Numbered from the stretch's first letter, positions 18,014 through 27,368 are shown. The stretch: DNA of 64,000 nt from Bacteroidetes bacterium 37-13 (GCA_001897535.1 MKTC01000040.1:62001-126000); one strand, 5' to 3'. The notes: generated by a model from the letters alone, not told the origin. Translations and numbers: made by a program.

Positions 18014-19162
18014 TCATAAGCCTTTCAGCCTCTCAGCAGCGCACTCTAAAGTGCTTTCTTGCTTCGCAAAACAGAAGCGAACAAGATTTACATTGTTATT
18101 GTTTTCAGCGTAAAAAACAGAAACGGGAATTGCTGCCACACCTTTTTCAGCCGTAAGCCATTTGCAAAATTCTATATCGCTTTTGCTGCTAATATTTTTG
18201 TAACTCGCTACTTGAAAATAAGTGCCTTTGCACGGCAGAAATTCAAAAGATGAATCTGCTAAAAGTGAGCGAAAATAATTTCGCTTGGTTTCGTAAAAAG
18301 AAGAAAGCGAATGATACATTTCTGGGAAATCTAAAACATTGGCAAATGCTTCTTGCGCAAAACTACTTACGCTGAACACATTGAATTGATGCGCTTTTCT
18401 AAATTCAGAAGTAAGTTTTTCCGGTGCAATGCAATAGCCAATTTTCCAACCGGTAACATGATATGTTTTTCCAAAAGAAAAAATTACAAAACTTCTGCTG
18501 CGCAATTCTTCATCTGCCAAAAAGCTATAATGCTTTTCATTGTCAAATACTATGTGTTCATATACTTCATCGCTAAGCAAAAGTGCATTTGTGTGTTGAA
18601 GAATTGATTTTAATTGTGCCATATCATCTGCCGAAAGCAGTGATCCTGTTGGGTTGTGTGGCGAATTGAAAATGATGAGTTTTGTTTTATCGGAAACTAA
18701 TTTTCGCACTTCGTTCCAATCAATTTTAAAATTTGGCGGCAGCATATTGTAATAAACACATTTGCCTCCAGCCAGCGTTACCGCAGGCGAATAACTATCG
18801 TAGCAAGGTGCAAACAAAAGCACTTCATCGTTTGGTTTTACTACCGCTTGTATAGCTGTAAAAATTGCTTGTGTGCCGCCTGCCGTAATGGTAATTTCCT
18901 TTTCTGCATCAATTTGAACAGTATATTTTTTACTGTATTTTGTAGCAAGCTGCTCGCGAAGTTTGGCATTGCCCACCATTAACGCATACTGATGATGATT
19001 GCCATTTAGTGCTTCTTCAGCAGCCTCCATTAGCTTCTTTTTAGGAGGAAAATCGGGAAAGCCTTGCGATAAATTTACCGCTTGATGTTGTGCAGCAAGC
19101 TTACTCATTACTGAAAAAATGGTAGTACCTATATCGGGAAGTTTTGAAGAAATATTTGGCAT
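18014..19162 (-). CDS. Pyridoxal-phosphate aminotransferase, YbdL/methionine aminotransferase-like
   Basis: A fold-type I aminotransferase of 382 residues. It shows VNLSQGFPDFPP near the N-terminus, TAGGTQAIFTAI for phosphate binding, NSPHNPTGSLLS (Asn170), SDEVYEHIVFD with the Asp that contacts the pyridine nitrogen, and SFGKTYHVTGWKIGY with the PLP lysine Lys232. The overall sequence is closest to the methionine / kynurenine-oxoglutarate aminotransferase group (E. coli YbdL), which transaminates methionine and aromatic amino acids, but the substrate is inferred from subgroup resemblance. It is a single gene convergent with lspA. Confidence 0.88.
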   Translation of the reverse strand: MPNISSKLPDIGTTIFSVMSKLAAQHQAVNLSQGFPDFPPKKKLMEAAEEALNGNHHQYALMVGNAKLREQLATKYSKKYTVQIDAEKEITITAGGTQAIFTAIQAVVKPNDEVLLFAPCYDSYSPAVTLAGGKCVYYNMLPPNFKIDWNEVRKLVSDKTKLIIFNSPHNPTGSLLSADDMAQLKSILQHTNALLLSDEVYEHIVFDNEKHYSFLADEELRSRSFVIFSFGKTYHVTGWKIGYCIAPEKLTSEFRKAHQFNVFSVSSFAQEAFANVLDFPEMYHSLSSFYETKRNYFRSLLADSSFEFLPCKGTYFQVASYKNISSKSDIEFCKWLTAEKGVAAIPVSVFYAENNNNVNLVRFCFAKQESTLECAAERLKGL

Positions 19163-19251
19163 GATTGCAATTTCAGCGAACTAGGAAATGAAAATTATGA
19201 AAGTAAAATTGCAAACTTGTAACGCTTTTCAAAACACAAAAGCTTTTTAAG

Positions 19252-19956
19252 TTGAAAAAATCTGAATCAAAGAATTTTACAAGTGACTTTTCGGGTAAGC
19301 AATTTCCTGTAAGTGAAAAAATTCACGGTAGCAACATTCGCCAATCGCTGCTCAATTTAATTCAAGCTGCAAAGCCAGAATTTACAAAGGAAAACACGAT
19401 TGCTGCGAGCGAACTAAATACTTTTAGAGAGCAATATGTAGCTGATTTTATTGGCAAAAAAGTTGACGAACTTTCGGAGTTGGAAAAATCAGTTTTGTAT
19501 TCTGTGAAGGATAGAAGCATTATCTCCGATAAATTAGATGACGATGATGCAAAACTTTCTTTGGGGCAAAGATTGGCAGATGCGGTTGCAGATTTTGGCG
19601 GTAGCTGGACATTCATTTCTATCTTCACAGTGTTTATATTTTTTTGGATACTTGGTAATGTTTTGTTTTTGAGCAATAAAGGCTTTGATCCGTATCCATT
19701 TATTCTACTCAACTTAATTCTCTCTTGTATTGCTGCAGTGCAGGCTCCGGTGATTATGATGAGCCAAAATAGACAAGAAGAAAAGGATAGAATGCGCGCT
19801 AAAAAAGATTATATGATTAACCTAAAATCGGAATTAGAGATAAGAATTTTACACGAAAAAATTGATCATTTAATTATTCATCAACAAGAAGAATTATTGG
19901 AAATTCAACGGGTGCAAATTGAAATGATGAATGATATTTTAGAGCGCATAAAGTAA
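19252..19956 (+). CDS. DUF1003 membrane protein
   Basis: A 234-residue protein. The core around residues 100-205 is the DUF1003 signature: LGQRLADAVADFGGSWTFI, two transmembrane helices (FIFFWILGNVLFL; PFILLNLILSCIAAVQAPVI), then MMSQNRQEEKDRMRAKKDY and a coiled-coil-like tail (LEIRILHEKIDHLIIHQQEE). The function of the family is unknown. The frame has no ATG before the conserved region: it is open from about 19207, and the best initiation codon is TTG at 19252, giving MKKSESKNF. It lies divergent from the aminotransferase and 30 bp upstream of nadD on the same strand. Confidence 0.82.
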   Translation: MKKSESKNFTSDFSGKQFPVSEKIHGSNIRQSLLNLIQAAKPEFTKENTIAASELNTFREQYVADFIGKKVDELSELEKSVLYSVKDRSIISDKLDDDDAKLSLGQRLADAVADFGGSWTFISIFTVFIFFWILGNVLFLSNKGFDPYPFILLNLILSCIAAVQAPVIMMSQNRQEEKDRMRAKKDYMINLKSELEIRILHEKIDHLIIHQQEELLEIQRVQIEMMNDILERIK

Positions 19957-19986
19957 TTTTATTTCCTCAATTCCATAGTATTTAAA

Positions 19987-20562
19987 ATGAATATAGGCTT
20001 GTTTTTCGGCTCGTTTAATCCAGTTCACAACGGGCATTTAATGATTGCAAATTATATAGTAGAAACTACCGGTTTAGATAAAGTTTGGTTGGTGGTGAGT
20101 CCACACAATCCATTCAAACAAAAAGATACTTTGCTTAATGAATACGATAGATTGCATTTGGTGAATTTAGGCATTGGCGAAAACACGAGATTGCAAGCGA
20201 GTGATATTGAATTTAAGTTGCCCAAACCTTCTTACACCATTGATACGCTCACACATTTGAAGGAAAAATATCCTCAACATAATTTCTCGCTAATTATGGG
20301 AAGCGATAATCTACATTCTTTTCATAAATGGAAAAATGCAGAACTCATGCTAAAGCATTATCAAATCTATGTTTACAAGCGGAAAGGCTTTACGGAAAAC
20401 CAATACGCAGCACTTGAAAATGTGCACTTATTAGACGTGCCTTTATTGGATATTTCAGCTTCTTTTATTAGAGAAAATATCCGAAAAAAAATTTCCATGC
20501 AATACTTTTTGCCTGAAAAAGTTTGGGAGTATATCCAGTTAAATCATTTGTTTAGTTCATAA
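19987..20562 (+). CDS. nadD: Nicotinate-nucleotide adenylyltransferase
   Basis: NadD adenylates nicotinate mononucleotide to deamido-NAD in NAD synthesis. The 191-residue protein has the nucleotidyltransferase motif GSFNPVHNGH (residues 8-17, with the HxGH histidines) and PHNPFKQKDTLL with the substrate loop. It also has LIMGSDNLHSFHKWK with the conserved GxDN-like segment, and ISASFIRENI near residue 158 for the ISSTxIR motif. Its length is normal. It follows the DUF1003 gene by 30 bp and precedes the TonB-dependent receptor by 7 bp, suggesting one transcript. Confidence 0.96.
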   Translation: MNIGLFFGSFNPVHNGHLMIANYIVETTGLDKVWLVVSPHNPFKQKDTLLNEYDRLHLVNLGIGENTRLQASDIEFKLPKPSYTIDTLTHLKEKYPQHNFSLIMGSDNLHSFHKWKNAELMLKHYQIYVYKRKGFTENQYAALENVHLLDVPLLDISASFIRENIRKKISMQYFLPEKVWEYIQLNHLFSS

Positions 20563-20569
20563 CCTAAGA

Positions 20570-22960
20570 GTGGAGTTTCAAAAAAAAATATTTGCGTTTA
20601 TATGCCTTGTTACCTTGTGTTTTAGCGCAACAGCACAAGACTATTCAAAGGCATTGCGCGGCAGAGTTGTTGATAGCGACACTAAGCAGCCGCTTGAAGG
20701 CGTGAATGTGGTGATTTTAAACATGCCGAAATTTACAGCAACTACTACAGATAACAACGGGCAATTTTCGTTTGAAAAACTAAAAGCAGGGCGCTACTCA
20801 CTTAAATTTTCGATGGTGAGTTACCACGATGCGGCATTGAATAATGTTTCAGTTACTTCAGGAAAGGAAACCATTTTGAATGTGGAAATGACTGAAAAAA
20901 TTTCAGGAATGCAAGAGTTGGTAGTTACTGCAGAGCGCGATAAAACCCGTTCCAACAATGAGTTTGCGCCAATTAGTGCGCGTTTTTTTTCTATGGAAGA
21001 AACCAAAAGATTTGCAGCAACCATGAACGATCCGGCACGTATGGCTCAAACATTTCCAGGTGTAATTTCTGCTAATGATGAAAACAATGCGATTGTGGTA
21101 CGAGGCAATTCACCACGCGGAATTTTGTGGCGCTTGGAAGGAGTAGAAATTCCTAATCCCAACCATTTTGCGGGTAGCGAAGGCGCGAGCGGTGGCGGTG
21201 TTGCAATGTTGAGCGCAAACATGCTGGGTAGAACAGATTTTTTGAGCGGTGCTTTTCCGGCAGAGTATGGCAATGCTTTAAGCGGTGTAATGGATATGAA
21301 TTTCAGGAAAGGGAATAGCGCAAAACACGAGTTTACTTTGCAGGTCGGAATACTTGGCGCAGAAGCAGCTTTAGAAGGCCCATTCAGTAAAAAAAACAAT
21401 GCTTCGTATTTGGTAAATTATCGCTACTCAACTTTGGAATTGTTTGCATTGATGGGTTTTAAAATTGGTGGAGATATAACTCCAAAGTATCAAGATTTGA
21501 GTTTCAATTTTTCATTTCCTACAAAGAAAATTGGCACATTTTCTTTGTTTGGTTTGGGTGGCATGAGCAGCTTGGGAACTTCATTGCAAAAAGATACTTT
21601 GAAGTGGCAAAGTATTCAAGATAAATCGAGCGATATGCAGCATTATTATATGTTCACAACAGGCGTTACACACTTAATTTTACCCGATGTAAAGACATAT
21701 ATTAAAACAACGCTGAGTTTTAGCTACACCAACAGCGGAAGCAATACAGATACATTTACAACGCTGCTGAAGCCAACTACAATTTTTGATGAAAGCTACA
21801 AGTATTACAATGCGCGATTAGCAGTGGCTGTGAATAGAAAAATTGATAGCAAAAATTTAGTGCGCAGTGGTATTTATTACACCGGTACTTTTTATAATTT
21901 GCAAAACAGAGATTTCAGTTTTCTGCATCATCAATTAGAAACCCGTGTGCAGAGTAAAGGAAACACACATTTGCTCGAAGCATATTGGCAATGGAAGCAT
22001 CGCTTTTCTGAAACGCTGAGTGTTACTTCGGGCTTACACTTTACTTACTTTTTGTTGAATAAAAAAGCTGCTTTAGAGCCTCGCGCAAATATTGAGTGGA
22101 AGCCGACATTTAACCACACGGTGAGCGCAGCAGTTGGTTTGCACAATCGCACCGATGCTGTTTCTGCTTATGTTTCTACGGTGGAAACAGTGAACGGATT
22201 GCAGCAGAGCAATAAGTTTTTAGATATGAGCAAAGCGGCTCATGCTGTGCTGGGTTATGATTTTGTTTTCTTGAAAAATTTTAGACTTCATGCAGAAACA
22301 TATTTTCAATACCTGTTTAAAATTCCAGCTGGCGTTGATACCAATGCTTGGTATGCAACCATCAATCAAAACGATGGGTTTGTAAATTTTCCTTTGATGA
22401 ATAAAGGCAAAGGAATGAACTACGGTTTGGAGCTTACGGTGGAAAAATTTTTCTCGAACAACTACTTTTTTTTAGTTACCACTTCGCTGTTTAATTCGCG
22501 CTATGCCGGAACCGATGGCGTGTGGCGAAACACGGCTTACAATGGAAATTATGTGCTGAATGTGGTAGGCTGCAAAGAGTTTCTTTTAGGCAAGCAAAAG
22601 ATAAATATTATAGGCATAACAGCAAAAGTTTTGTATCGCGGAGGCATGAGAATTACGCCTATAAATATTGCAGAAAGTAAGCAACAGCAACAAACTGTTT
22701 ATGACTACAAAAATGCCTACGGTGAAAAACTACCCGATTATGTGCGAATGGATTTTGGCACTTATTTTAGAAGAAATAAAAAGCGCTGGAGTTGGATTTT
22801 AAGTTTAGATATTCAGAATGTAATTAACCGACAAAATGTGGCAGGAAAAATTTATGACCCGCAAAAAGATGAAGTGCGCATTATTAAAAACTTAGGTATT
22901 GTGCCTGTGCTTAGTTGGAAAGTAGAATTTGGAGTAAAGAAAAAGCAGCTTGAAAAATGA
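20570..22960 (+). CDS. TonB-dependent receptor with carboxypeptidase-regulatory-like N-domain
   Basis: A 796-residue outer-membrane receptor. A signal peptide (KIFAFICLVTLCFSATAQ) is followed by a CarboxypepD_reg-like domain (LRGRVVDSDTKQPLEGVNVV to VEMTEKISGMQELVV, residues about 27-118). A plug domain follows, containing RMAQTFPGVISANDENNAIV, VRGNSPRGILWRLEGVEIPN and GNALSGVMDMNFRKGN. The rest is a long barrel to the C-terminus. No starch-uptake SusD partner is nearby, so the ligand is unknown. Translation probably starts at the GTG at 20570, 7 bp after nadD. The final ATGA overlaps the start of the S4-domain gene by 4 bp. Confidence 0.9.
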   Translation: MEFQKKIFAFICLVTLCFSATAQDYSKALRGRVVDSDTKQPLEGVNVVILNMPKFTATTTDNNGQFSFEKLKAGRYSLKFSMVSYHDAALNNVSVTSGKETILNVEMTEKISGMQELVVTAERDKTRSNNEFAPISARFFSMEETKRFAATMNDPARMAQTFPGVISANDENNAIVVRGNSPRGILWRLEGVEIPNPNHFAGSEGASGGGVAMLSANMLGRTDFLSGAFPAEYGNALSGVMDMNFRKGNSAKHEFTLQVGILGAEAALEGPFSKKNNASYLVNYRYSTLELFALMGFKIGGDITPKYQDLSFNFSFPTKKIGTFSLFGLGGMSSLGTSLQKDTLKWQSIQDKSSDMQHYYMFTTGVTHLILPDVKTYIKTTLSFSYTNSGSNTDTFTTLLKPTTIFDESYKYYNARLAVAVNRKIDSKNLVRSGIYYTGTFYNLQNRDFSFLHHQLETRVQSKGNTHLLEAYWQWKHRFSETLSVTSGLHFTYFLLNKKAALEPRANIEWKPTFNHTVSAAVGLHNRTDAVSAYVSTVETVNGLQQSNKFLDMSKAAHAVLGYDFVFLKNFRLHAETYFQYLFKIPAGVDTNAWYATINQNDGFVNFPLMNKGKGMNYGLELTVEKFFSNNYFFLVTTSLFNSRYAGTDGVWRNTAYNGNYVLNVVGCKEFLLGKQKINIIGITAKVLYRGGMRITPINIAESKQQQQTVYDYKNAYGEKLPDYVRMDFGTYFRRNKKRWSWILSLDIQNVINRQNVAGKIYDPQKDEVRIIKNLGIVPVLSWKVEFGVKKKQLEK

Positions 22961-23334
22961 GTGCGGTAAATGTGAGGTTAGATAAATATTTATGGGCGAT
23001 ACGAATTTTTAAAACCCGTTCACAGGCTGCTGAAGCTATTGATAAGGGTAAAGTGAAACACAATGGCGTAGCGGTGAAGCCAAGCAAAACAGTAAAAATT
23101 GGCGACTGCTACGAAATAAAAGCGGAGCATAAAAATTGGGAAATTGAAGTGCTTGAATTGTTAGAGCAGCGCAAACAATTTAGCGAAGCATGTTTGTTTT
23201 ATAGCGATTTAAGCCCGAAAGAAATTCCTGCAAAGCAGCAAATTACTTTTGTTGAAAACACTGGCAAGCGACAAAGTAAACAAGGTCGCCCAACCAAAAA
23301 GAATCGAAGATTGTTAGATAATTTAGAGTATTAG
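22957..23334 (+). CDS. S4-domain RNA-binding protein, Hsp15-like
   Basis: A 125-residue protein beginning VRLDKYLWAIRIFKTRSQAAEAIDKGKVKHNG, which is a canonical S4 RNA-binding domain of the HslR/Hsp15 and YlmH type. It continues KPSKTVKIGDCYEIKAEHKN and has a basic C-terminal tail (GKRQSKQGRPTKKNRRLLDNL). Hsp15 recycles stalled 50S subunits that carry nascent chains in E. coli; the same role here is inferred from the family. It overlaps the TonB receptor stop by 4 bp, so translation is likely coupled. A MITE follows 31 bp after its stop. Confidence 0.85.
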   Translation: MSAVNVRLDKYLWAIRIFKTRSQAAEAIDKGKVKHNGVAVKPSKTVKIGDCYEIKAEHKNWEIEVLELLEQRKQFSEACLFYSDLSPKEIPAKQQITFVENTGKRQSKQGRPTKKNRRLLDNLEY

Positions 23335-23360
23335 TATAAATATTGAAAAGTAGCTGTAAG

Positions 23361-23522
23361 TTAAACCCAGATTCCGCAATAGATTCTTTGCTACGATAAA
23401 ATACTACTTTACATCTGCTTCAACTGCTCAAAAACCATAATTCATTATGCTTTTATCGCATTTTGCAGCTGTTTTGTATTATTTCATCTCGCTTAAATTT
23501 CTATTGCGGAATCTGGGTTAAA
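23361..23522. mobile_element. 152-bp MITE with 18-bp terminal inverted repeats and TTAAA target duplication
   Basis: The left end at 23366 and the reverse complement of the right end at 23517 are identical for 18 bp (CCCAGATTCCGCAATAGA). The element is flanked by the direct repeat TTAAA at 23361-23365 and 23518-23522, as expected for a 4-5 bp target-site duplication. The 152-bp interior has no ORF. It contains partial internal symmetry (CTACGATAAAAT near the left, the complement of GCTTTTATCGC near the right, and CATAATTCATTATG in the middle). CCC/GGG ends at a TTAA-type target recall the IS1380/piggyBac group, so a non-autonomous derivative of such an element is inferred. It sits between the S4-domain gene and the nrdJ terminator. 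Confidence 0.8.
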
Positions 23523-23556
23523 TTATCTTTTGGGTGGAGCGAATTAGGCTACAAAT

Positions 23557-23596
23557 AAAAAAAGCAGCTTCCGATTAAAGAAACTGCTTTTATTTT
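23557..23596 (-). terminator. Terminator of nrdJ
   Basis: Stem arms AAAAGCAG (23560-23567) and CTGCTTTT (23584-23591) are followed on the minus strand by a U-rich run. The hairpin is 24 bp past the nrdJ stop. A diverged copy of it occurs at 52099-52134 as part of a duplicated nrdJ 3' segment. Confidence 0.8.
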
Positions 23597-23619
23597 TTAA
23601 AACAAACTGAATAATAAAA

Positions 23620-26600
23620 TTAGCTGCAACCCAAGCTGTTGCCGCAGTTTAAGCACTTGTAGCAAGTTCCACTGCGAATGGTGATGTTGCCACAAACATT
23701 ACATGCCGGAGCATCGCCCATTTGTCCTTTAGCTGCTTGGTTAAAAGCGTCCATTGCGCCTGGTTTTACTATAATGTTTTTATGCGTAGCCGTAACTTTT
23801 ACTTCTGCTTTTTTTGTAGGAGTAGTAATTGAGGCAGACATTGATTTATTCACCTTGAACTCTTGAATAGAGTGCGAACGTTCAGCAACTGCTGGCTCGT
23901 CATCGTGTGCATCTGGAGATAAATCCAACACGCTGTGTTCGCGCAAAGCAATTTGCTCTGGTGTTACGTGAACCAAATCTGTACGGTTCAAATATTCAAA
24001 GCCTAACAAGCGGAAGATATAATCTACAATTGAAGAAGCATTTTTAATATTTGGATGATCCACCATTCCACTTGGCTCAAAGCGAGTGAAAGTAAGTTTA
24101 TCTACAAATTCGTTTAGTGGAACACCGTATTGCAAACCGATAGAAACCGAAATAGCAAAGCAGTTCATTAAACTGCGGAAGGACGCACCTTCTTTGTGCA
24201 TATCAATAAAGATTTCGCCTAAGGTTCCATCTTCGTATTCACCTGTGCGCACAAAAACAGTTTGTCCACCAATTTTTGCTTTTTGTGTAAAGCCATTGCG
24301 TTTGTGCGGCAAACGTTTGCGCTCCACAATTCTTGCCAATGCGGTTTTAAATTGTGTATCGCTGCTTTCTTGCATAAAAATGCGGGCGGCTTCCAACACT
24401 TGTTCAGGTGTAAGTTTGCTCAATTCTTGTTCAGGCGCAGCAGTTGAAGTTTCAGCAACTTTTGCTGTTTGGGTATCTTCTTTTTCTTCGTCTTTTTTGT
24501 TAGAAAGTGGTTGAGAAAGTTTGCATCCATCACGGTAAAGTGCATTTGCTTTCAAGCCCAATTTCCAGCTTAATTCGTAGCAGCTTTTAATGTCTGCTTC
24601 TGTAGCTTCGTTTGGTAAGTTAATTGTTTTTGAAATTGCTCCACTAATGAATGGTTGAACGGCTGCCATCATGCGAATGTGGCCATGTGCATGAATAAAT
24701 CGCTGACCTTTTGTGCCGCATTTATTAGCGCAATCAAAAACCGAAAGGTGTTCGTCTTTTAAGAATGGCGCACCTTCCACTGTCATTGTGCCGCAAACGT
24801 ACTCGTTGGCTGCTTCAATTTCGTGTTTGGTGTAGCCAATGGTACGAAGTAAATTGAAAGTGCGATCGCTGTATTGCTCTTTGCTAATGCCTAAGCGCTG
24901 CATGGCATCTTCGCCCAATGTCCAAACATTAAATGCGAATGTGATGTCGAAAGCTGAAGGCATATTGGCTTCTACTTTATCAATATCTGCTTGTGTGAAA
25001 CCTTTAGCCATAAGCGTTTCAGGGTTTACACCCGGAGCGCCATAGATGGAAGCGTTTCCTTTAGCGTAGTTTACGATTGCTTCAATTTGGTTTTCAGCAT
25101 AGCCTAAATTGCGCAGTGCAAACGGTACTGATTCATTTACAATTTTAAAGTAACCGCCACCGGATAGCTTTTTAAATTTCACTAAAGCGAAATCTGGTTC
25201 AACGCCTGTAGTGTCGCAATCCATCAATAAACCGATTGTGCCTGTTGGTGCAATTACGGTAGCTTGTGCATTGCGGAAGCCGTGCTGTTCGCCCAATTTA
25301 AGCGCTTCGTCCCAAGCGTTTGCTGCTGCTTGTAATAAATAATCAGGGCAATATTGTGGGTCTAAACCTACCGGAATAATATCTAAACCTTCATACATTT
25401 CCGGTGAAGCATTGTAAGCTGCGTAGCGATGGTTGCGTATAACGCGCAGCATGTTTTCTTTGTTTCTTTCGTAGCCCGGGAAAGTTCCTAAAGCTTCCGC
25501 CATTTCTGCTGAAGTTTTGTAAGAAGTTCCGGTCATAATAGCGGTAATTGCTCCACCAATGGCGCGGGCGCGATCGCTATCGTAAGGAATGCCGCTTACC
25601 ATAAGCACAGAGCCTAAGTTAGCATAGCCCAAACCTAAAGTTCTAAATTCATAAGAAAGTTGAGCAACTTCTTTTGAAGGGAATTGAGCCATGAGTACTG
25701 AAATTTCAAGTACCATAGTCCAAACGCGGCTTTGGTGTTCAAAGCCTTTTACATCAAACTCTAAAGTTTCGTCATTAAAGAATTTGCGAAGGTTAAACGA
25801 AGCTAAATTACAAGCGGTGTTATCCAAGAACATATATTCACTGCAAGGATTGCTTGCGCGAATTGGTCCATCGGCAGGGCAAGTATGCCATTCGTTTATA
25901 GTTGAATCGAACTGAACGCCCGGATCGGCACAGCGCCAAGCTGCATGTGCAATTTTATTCCATAATTCCGCAGAAGGAATTTCTTTCATGGTTTTGCCAT
26001 TGGTGCGTGCTTTAAGTGCCCAATTTTCACCTTTTTCTAAGGCACGGAAAAAGCTATTTGGAATACGAACGGAGTTGTTGGAATTTTGTCCGCTCACGGT
26101 GCGGTATGCTTCGCCTTCGTAGTGGTTATCGTAGCCGGCAGCAATAAGTGCAGCTACTTTGTCTTCCTCCTTCATTTTCCATTCGATAAAGTCCACTATT
26201 TCAGGGTGGTCTAAATCTAAGCAAACCATTTTGGCAGCTCTTCTTGTTGTGCCGCCTGATTTTATTGCTCCTGCTGCGCTATCTCCAATTTTCAAAAAGC
26301 TCATTAAGCCTGAAGAGGTTCCGCCTCCGCTTAATCTTTCGCCTTCGCCACGCACATTGCTAAAGTTCGTTCCTACGCCTGAGCCATATTTGAAAATACG
26401 TGCTTCGCGTACCCACAAATCCATAATTCCTCCACCGTTTACTAAATCATCAACCACGCCTAAAATAAAGCAAGCATGCGGCTGTGGACGCTCGTAAGCT
26501 GAAGTTGATTCTTTTAATTCTCCGGTTTCGGGTTCTACATAGTAATGACCTTGCGGACTGCCTGTAATTCCATAAGAAGAATGTAAACCGGTGTTGAACC

Positions 26601-27006
26601 ACTGTGGGCTGTTTGGCGCTGCCATTTGCCCAACGAGTGAATACACGATTTCATCATAAAAAATATCTGCATCTTTTTGGGTAGCGAAGTAGCCGTATTT
26701 TTCGCCCCAAAAACGCCAGCAATGTGCTAAGCGATGTACTGTTTGCTTAATAGAAGTTTCACCTCCCAAAGAACCATCGGGTTGAGGAACGCCTGCTTTG
26801 CGGAAATACTTTTGCGCTAAAATATCGGTAGCTACTTGACTCCAAAATTTTGGCACTTCCACATTATACATTTCAAATACAGCATCTCCTTTTGGGTTTC
26901 GGATAACACTGCTGCGTAGTTCGTAGTCGAACAAGTCGAAAGGATTAACGCCTTCTTTAGTATAGTAGCGATTAACCTTTAGTCCTTTGGTAATTTTTTT
27001 TGCCAT
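23620..27006 (-). CDS. nrdJ: Adenosylcobalamin-dependent (class II) ribonucleotide reductase
   Basis: NrdJ reduces ribonucleotides to deoxyribonucleotides with a radical generated from adenosylcobalamin, independent of oxygen. The 1128-residue protein contains the class II large-subunit core, with CFILGVVDDLVNGGGIMDL and RIFKYGSGVGTNFS near the N-terminal third. The finger-loop motif NPCSEYMFLDNTACNL lies around residue 385, with the Asn-Cys-Glu active-site triad, and VIAPTGTIGLLMDCDTTGVEPD follows. The C-terminal region ends in a cysteine-rich tail CNVCG...CYKCLNCGNSLGCS that should carry the redox-active cysteines and possibly a zinc ribbon. No thioredoxin or nrdR gene is adjacent. DnaA-box-like sites lie upstream, and its 3' end is duplicated at about 51.9-52.1 kb. 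Confidence 0.96.
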   Translation of the reverse strand: MAKKITKGLKVNRYYTKEGVNPFDLFDYELRSSVIRNPKGDAVFEMYNVEVPKFWSQVATDILAQKYFRKAGVPQPDGSLGGETSIKQTVHRLAHCWRFWGEKYGYFATQKDADIFYDEIVYSLVGQMAAPNSPQWFNTGLHSSYGITGSPQGHYYVEPETGELKESTSAYERPQPHACFILGVVDDLVNGGGIMDLWVREARIFKYGSGVGTNFSNVRGEGERLSGGGTSSGLMSFLKIGDSAAGAIKSGGTTRRAAKMVCLDLDHPEIVDFIEWKMKEEDKVAALIAAGYDNHYEGEAYRTVSGQNSNNSVRIPNSFFRALEKGENWALKARTNGKTMKEIPSAELWNKIAHAAWRCADPGVQFDSTINEWHTCPADGPIRASNPCSEYMFLDNTACNLASFNLRKFFNDETLEFDVKGFEHQSRVWTMVLEISVLMAQFPSKEVAQLSYEFRTLGLGYANLGSVLMVSGIPYDSDRARAIGGAITAIMTGTSYKTSAEMAEALGTFPGYERNKENMLRVIRNHRYAAYNASPEMYEGLDIIPVGLDPQYCPDYLLQAAANAWDEALKLGEQHGFRNAQATVIAPTGTIGLLMDCDTTGVEPDFALVKFKKLSGGGYFKIVNESVPFALRNLGYAENQIEAIVNYAKGNASIYGAPGVNPETLMAKGFTQADIDKVEANMPSAFDITFAFNVWTLGEDAMQRLGISKEQYSDRTFNLLRTIGYTKHEIEAANEYVCGTMTVEGAPFLKDEHLSVFDCANKCGTKGQRFIHAHGHIRMMAAVQPFISGAISKTINLPNEATEADIKSCYELSWKLGLKANALYRDGCKLSQPLSNKKDEEKEDTQTAKVAETSTAAPEQELSKLTPEQVLEAARIFMQESSDTQFKTALARIVERKRLPHKRNGFTQKAKIGGQTVFVRTGEYEDGTLGEIFIDMHKEGASFRSLMNCFAISVSIGLQYGVPLNEFVDKLTFTRFEPSGMVDHPNIKNASSIVDYIFRLLGFEYLNRTDLVHVTPEQIALREHSVLDLSPDAHDDEPAVAERSHSIQEFKVNKSMSASITTPTKKAEVKVTATHKNIIVKPGAMDAFNQAAKGQMGDAPACNVCGNITIRSGTCYKCLNCGNSLGCS

Positions 27007-27368
27007 CAGCTAAATTATTTATTGAGATTGATAAAATTTATTGATTTCGTTGTCGTGCGAAAATGAAATGCGTTTTTAATGTTCATTTCATAAACGTGGA
27101 ACGAATGTAAATTTCAGACTAAGATTTTAAAAGGTATCTTTTCAACAGCTTGAGTGTGCAAGGGGCGGTTATTTTTTCTATTGCTTGTGTGGCGTGGTTT
27201 GCGTTTGTGGATAACCGTTTTGAAGAATATTTACCCACATGTGTGGACGAAAATACTTGCTTGTTGAGTGCGTTCTTTTTAGGACGTGGTATTTCTTAAA
27301 AAAACATATTTGCACTGCGAATGTATTAGAAAAAGAATTGACTTTTGAGCGAACAATTGCAGATATTT
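27007..27368. other. Intergenic region upstream of nrdJ
   Basis: 362 bp between nrdJ and the helical-repeat gene; both lie on the minus strand. It holds an inverted repeat with perfect 8-bp arms (27063-27070 ATGAAATG, 27084-27091) close to the nrdJ start, a potential operator, and a group of DnaA-box-like 9-mers at 27206-27250. No coding frame, RNA gene or B12 riboswitch consensus was recognised. Confidence 0.4.
27206..27250. promoter_or_regulatory. Cluster of DnaA-box-like sites upstream of nrdJ
   Basis: TGTGGATAA at 27206-27214 is an exact match to the DnaA box consensus in reverse orientation. TTACCCACA at 27231-27239 differs by one base, and TGTGGACGA at 27242-27250 by two. The three lie within 45 bp, about 200 bp upstream of the nrdJ start. 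E. coli nrdAB is controlled through DnaA boxes, so a comparable link is possible but unproven. Chance occurrence in AT-rich DNA is not excluded. Confidence 0.3.

Noticed and set aside
27206-27250. Possible chromosome replication origin because of DnaA-box-like sites
   Set aside because: Only three sites, no dnaA, dnaN, gyrB or other origin-linked genes nearby, and no AT-rich unwinding repeat.
27007-27368. Cobalamin riboswitch upstream of the B12-dependent reductase
   Set aside because: No B12-box (GCCACTG-like) or conserved core was found on either strand.
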